Shown: positions 6,045 to 7,167 of the stretch, one piece after another | Layout: every line of letters starts with the position of its first letter | Position numbering within the stretch: the first letter of the stretch is position 1 | NCBI GenBank assembly: GCA_026983935.1 | Contig: JALSTC010000773.1 | Coordinates: 1 to 7,167, forward strand | Length of the DNA: 7,167 bases | Direction of reading: 5' to 3' | Source: Ardenticatenia bacterium | GTDB lineage: Bacteria; Chloroflexota; Anaerolineae; Aggregatilineales; Ch27 | The notes under the pieces: model-generated | The model's input: the letters and a program-made list of their open reading frames with translations, nothing else | Databases searched by the model: none | What the model was told of the DNA's origin: nothing | Made by a program: the position numbers and the translations under genes

Positions 6045-6707
6045 ATGAATCTCATGGACTACATTCGCATTATTCTCCGCCGCTGGTGGATTGTTGCCAT
6101 TCTGGTGATTCTGAGCGTCGGCAGTGCCTTCTTGCTGAGCAAAGTACAGACTCCGGTCTATCGTGCCACGCAGAAAATCTTGATGCAGCCTTCGCGGATT
6201 GATTTTGGCCTTGCTGAAGCGACTACGCGGTTGATGCGCTCCTATGTCGTATTCCTTGACAGCGATGATCGGGCACGTGAAGTAATTGATGCCCTGCAGC
6301 TTGATATGTTGCCTGGCGAGCTGCGCAGCCATGTCACGATTGATGCGGATGAAAGCCGACTGCTGCTGACTATTGATGTCGATCTCCCTGATGGGCAGCT
6401 TGCCAGCGATATCGCACGCCAGTGGGGCACGATTTTCGTGCAGTGGCGCGAAGAGGAAAACCAGCGTGCCCGATTTGAAGATCGTATTTCGGCAGAGCTG
6501 ATCGACACGCCGACTTTTAGCCAGATACGCCCCAACACAACAGTGAATGTTCTTGCCGGGGCGGTGCTGGGTGTACTGGTCGGGGGTGTGATTGTGTTTG
6601 TGTTGGAATATCTGGAATCGAACGTGATTCGCGACCAGAATGACATTGAGCGCTCGCTGGGAATCCCGGTGTTGGGAGCAATCCCGCCTGAAGAAACACA
6701 CGCATAA
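6045..6707 (+). CDS. Wzz/CapA-type chain-length determinant and tyrosine-kinase modulator
   Basis: A 220-residue inner-membrane protein with the Wzz layout. It has a short cytoplasmic N-terminus (MNLMDYIRIILRRWW), TM1 at about 14-33, an extracytoplasmic domain of about 130 residues, TM2 at about 167-188 (glycine- and valine-rich), and a C-terminal tail with NDIERSLGIPVLGAIP (199-214), the usual ending of this family. The periplasmic loop is much shorter than in enterobacterial Wzz (whole protein normally over 300 residues) and matches the short Gram-positive CapA/YveK modulators. Such proteins set polymer length during capsule or exopolysaccharide export, and their cytoplasmic tail activates the adjacent tyrosine kinase. 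The kinase gene follows after 27 bases, which fits. It could alternatively serve a lipopolysaccharide-like polymer; the rest of the locus lies outside the window. Confidence 0.88.
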   Translation: MNLMDYIRIILRRWWIVAILVILSVGSAFLLSKVQTPVYRATQKILMQPSRIDFGLAEATTRLMRSYVVFLDSDDRAREVIDALQLDMLPGELRSHVTIDADESRLLLTIDVDLPDGQLASDIARQWGTIFVQWREEENQRARFEDRISAELIDTPTFSQIRPNTTVNVLAGAVLGVLVGGVIVFVLEYLESNVIRDQNDIERSLGIPVLGAIPPEETHA

Positions 6708-6734
6708 ATCAAGCAAAAGGGAGTGGATAGAGGC

Positions 6735-7167
6735 ATGGCGACTTCTGGCCTGGTCACATTGACTGATCCCCGTGCGCCGGCAGCGGAGGCTTATCGAACG
6801 CTGCGGACGAATCTATTATTTTCAACAGTTGACGATCCTGTTCATGCATTGGTCTTCACCAGCCCGACACCGCGCTCTGGCAAGAGCACGGCCGCAGCGA
6901 ATCTCGCGGTCACGCTGGCACAGGGCGGGCATGAGACAATCCTGGCGGACTGCGATCTGCGTCAGCCGCAGCAGCACACGCTGTGGGGGCTGGATAATGG
7001 ACGTGGCCTGACCACGATGATGCTGGAGGCTGGCGCAATTGCGGAGCCACCTTTGCAAGACGTGGGTGTTGAACACCTCTCGGTGCTGACCAGCGGACAG
7101 CTCCCACCGAATCCGGCGGATTTGCTGGGCAGCCGTAAGATGGACGAGGTTATCGGCGTATTGAAAG
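6735..7167 (+). CDS. Bacterial tyrosine kinase of the CpsD/CapB type (3' end missing)
   Basis: The first 144 codons of a P-loop BY-kinase, cut by the window edge. EAYRTLRTNL (18-27) is the conserved N-terminal oligomerisation motif. Walker A is SPTPRSGKST (43-52), where most relatives have Glu-Gly-Lys-Ser/Thr or Asp-Gly-Lys-Ser; the essential GKS is intact. Walker A' is ILADCDLRQP (69-78), with D72 and D74 where family members usually have Asp-Ala-Asp-Leu-Arg-Arg-Pro. LTSGQLPPNPADLL (118-131) is the typical downstream motif. The kinase has no membrane segment of its own, so it depends on the Wzz-type partner encoded just upstream, as in Firmicutes CapA/CapB. The expected Walker B and C-terminal tyrosine cluster lie beyond the window. 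The start at 6735 has AAGGGAG 11 bases upstream. It regulates polymer length and export through cycles of phosphorylation. Confidence 0.9.
   Translation, partial: MATSGLVTLTDPRAPAAEAYRTLRTNLLFSTVDDPVHALVFTSPTPRSGKSTAAANLAVTLAQGGHETILADCDLRQPQQHTLWGLDNGRGLTTMMLEAGAIAEPPLQDVGVEHLSVLTSGQLPPNPADLLGSRKMDEVIGVLK

Noticed and set aside
5769..6716. Minus-strand open frame of 315 codons
   Set aside because: It covers the Wzz-type gene antisense and runs across the intergenic palindrome into trxB. Its translation is rich in His, Arg and Gln and shows no recognisable fold.

Overview
The window looks like a chromosomal stretch from a free-living bacterium, most plausibly a Chloroflexota (Anaerolineae-like) lineage. 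That assignment is an inference. It rests on the GAF-PAS-cyclase proteins, a soluble zinc-binding partner beside an ECF sigma factor, and a short Wzz-type protein encoded separately from its tyrosine kinase. There is no RNA gene, insertion sequence, CRISPR array or sign of recent transfer.

Layout. On the minus strand, two adjacent paralogous genes (1772-3541, then 13-1767) form a tight operon four bases apart. Each encodes a cytoplasmic coiled coil-GAF-PAS-class III nucleotide cyclase of nearly equal length. A 209-base divergent promoter region (3542-3750) separates them from the plus-strand genes: an ECF-type sigma factor (3751-4404), a small zinc-finger putative anti-sigma factor (4513-4782) and thioredoxin reductase trxB (4933-5859). 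A regulatory gap (5860-6044) with a strong palindrome follows. Then come a two-TM chain-length determinant/kinase modulator (6045-6707) and the N-terminal third to half of a bacterial tyrosine kinase (6735 to the window edge), which start an exopolysaccharide or capsule locus.

Main observation. The two cyclases have lost complementary halves of the class III active site. The 13-1767 product keeps both metal-binding aspartates (D407, D451) but has Asp and Lys in place of the transition-state Asn and Arg. The 1772-3541 product keeps Lys, Thr, Asn and Arg (K447, T521, N528, R532) but has Thr in place of the second metal aspartate. This matches the C1/C2 division of labour in mammalian transmembrane adenylyl cyclases. 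It predicts an obligate heterodimer with one complete ATP site and one dead pseudosite. Their GAF domains are about 73% identical by hand count, while the catalytic domains are only about 40% identical.

How the genes may work together. The cyclase pair probably senses a cytoplasmic signal and makes cAMP. The sigma factor and zinc protein probably form a stress-response switch, and trxB next door makes a thiol-redox signal worth considering. The Wzz/kinase pair controls polymer export. Functional links between these three blocks are speculative.
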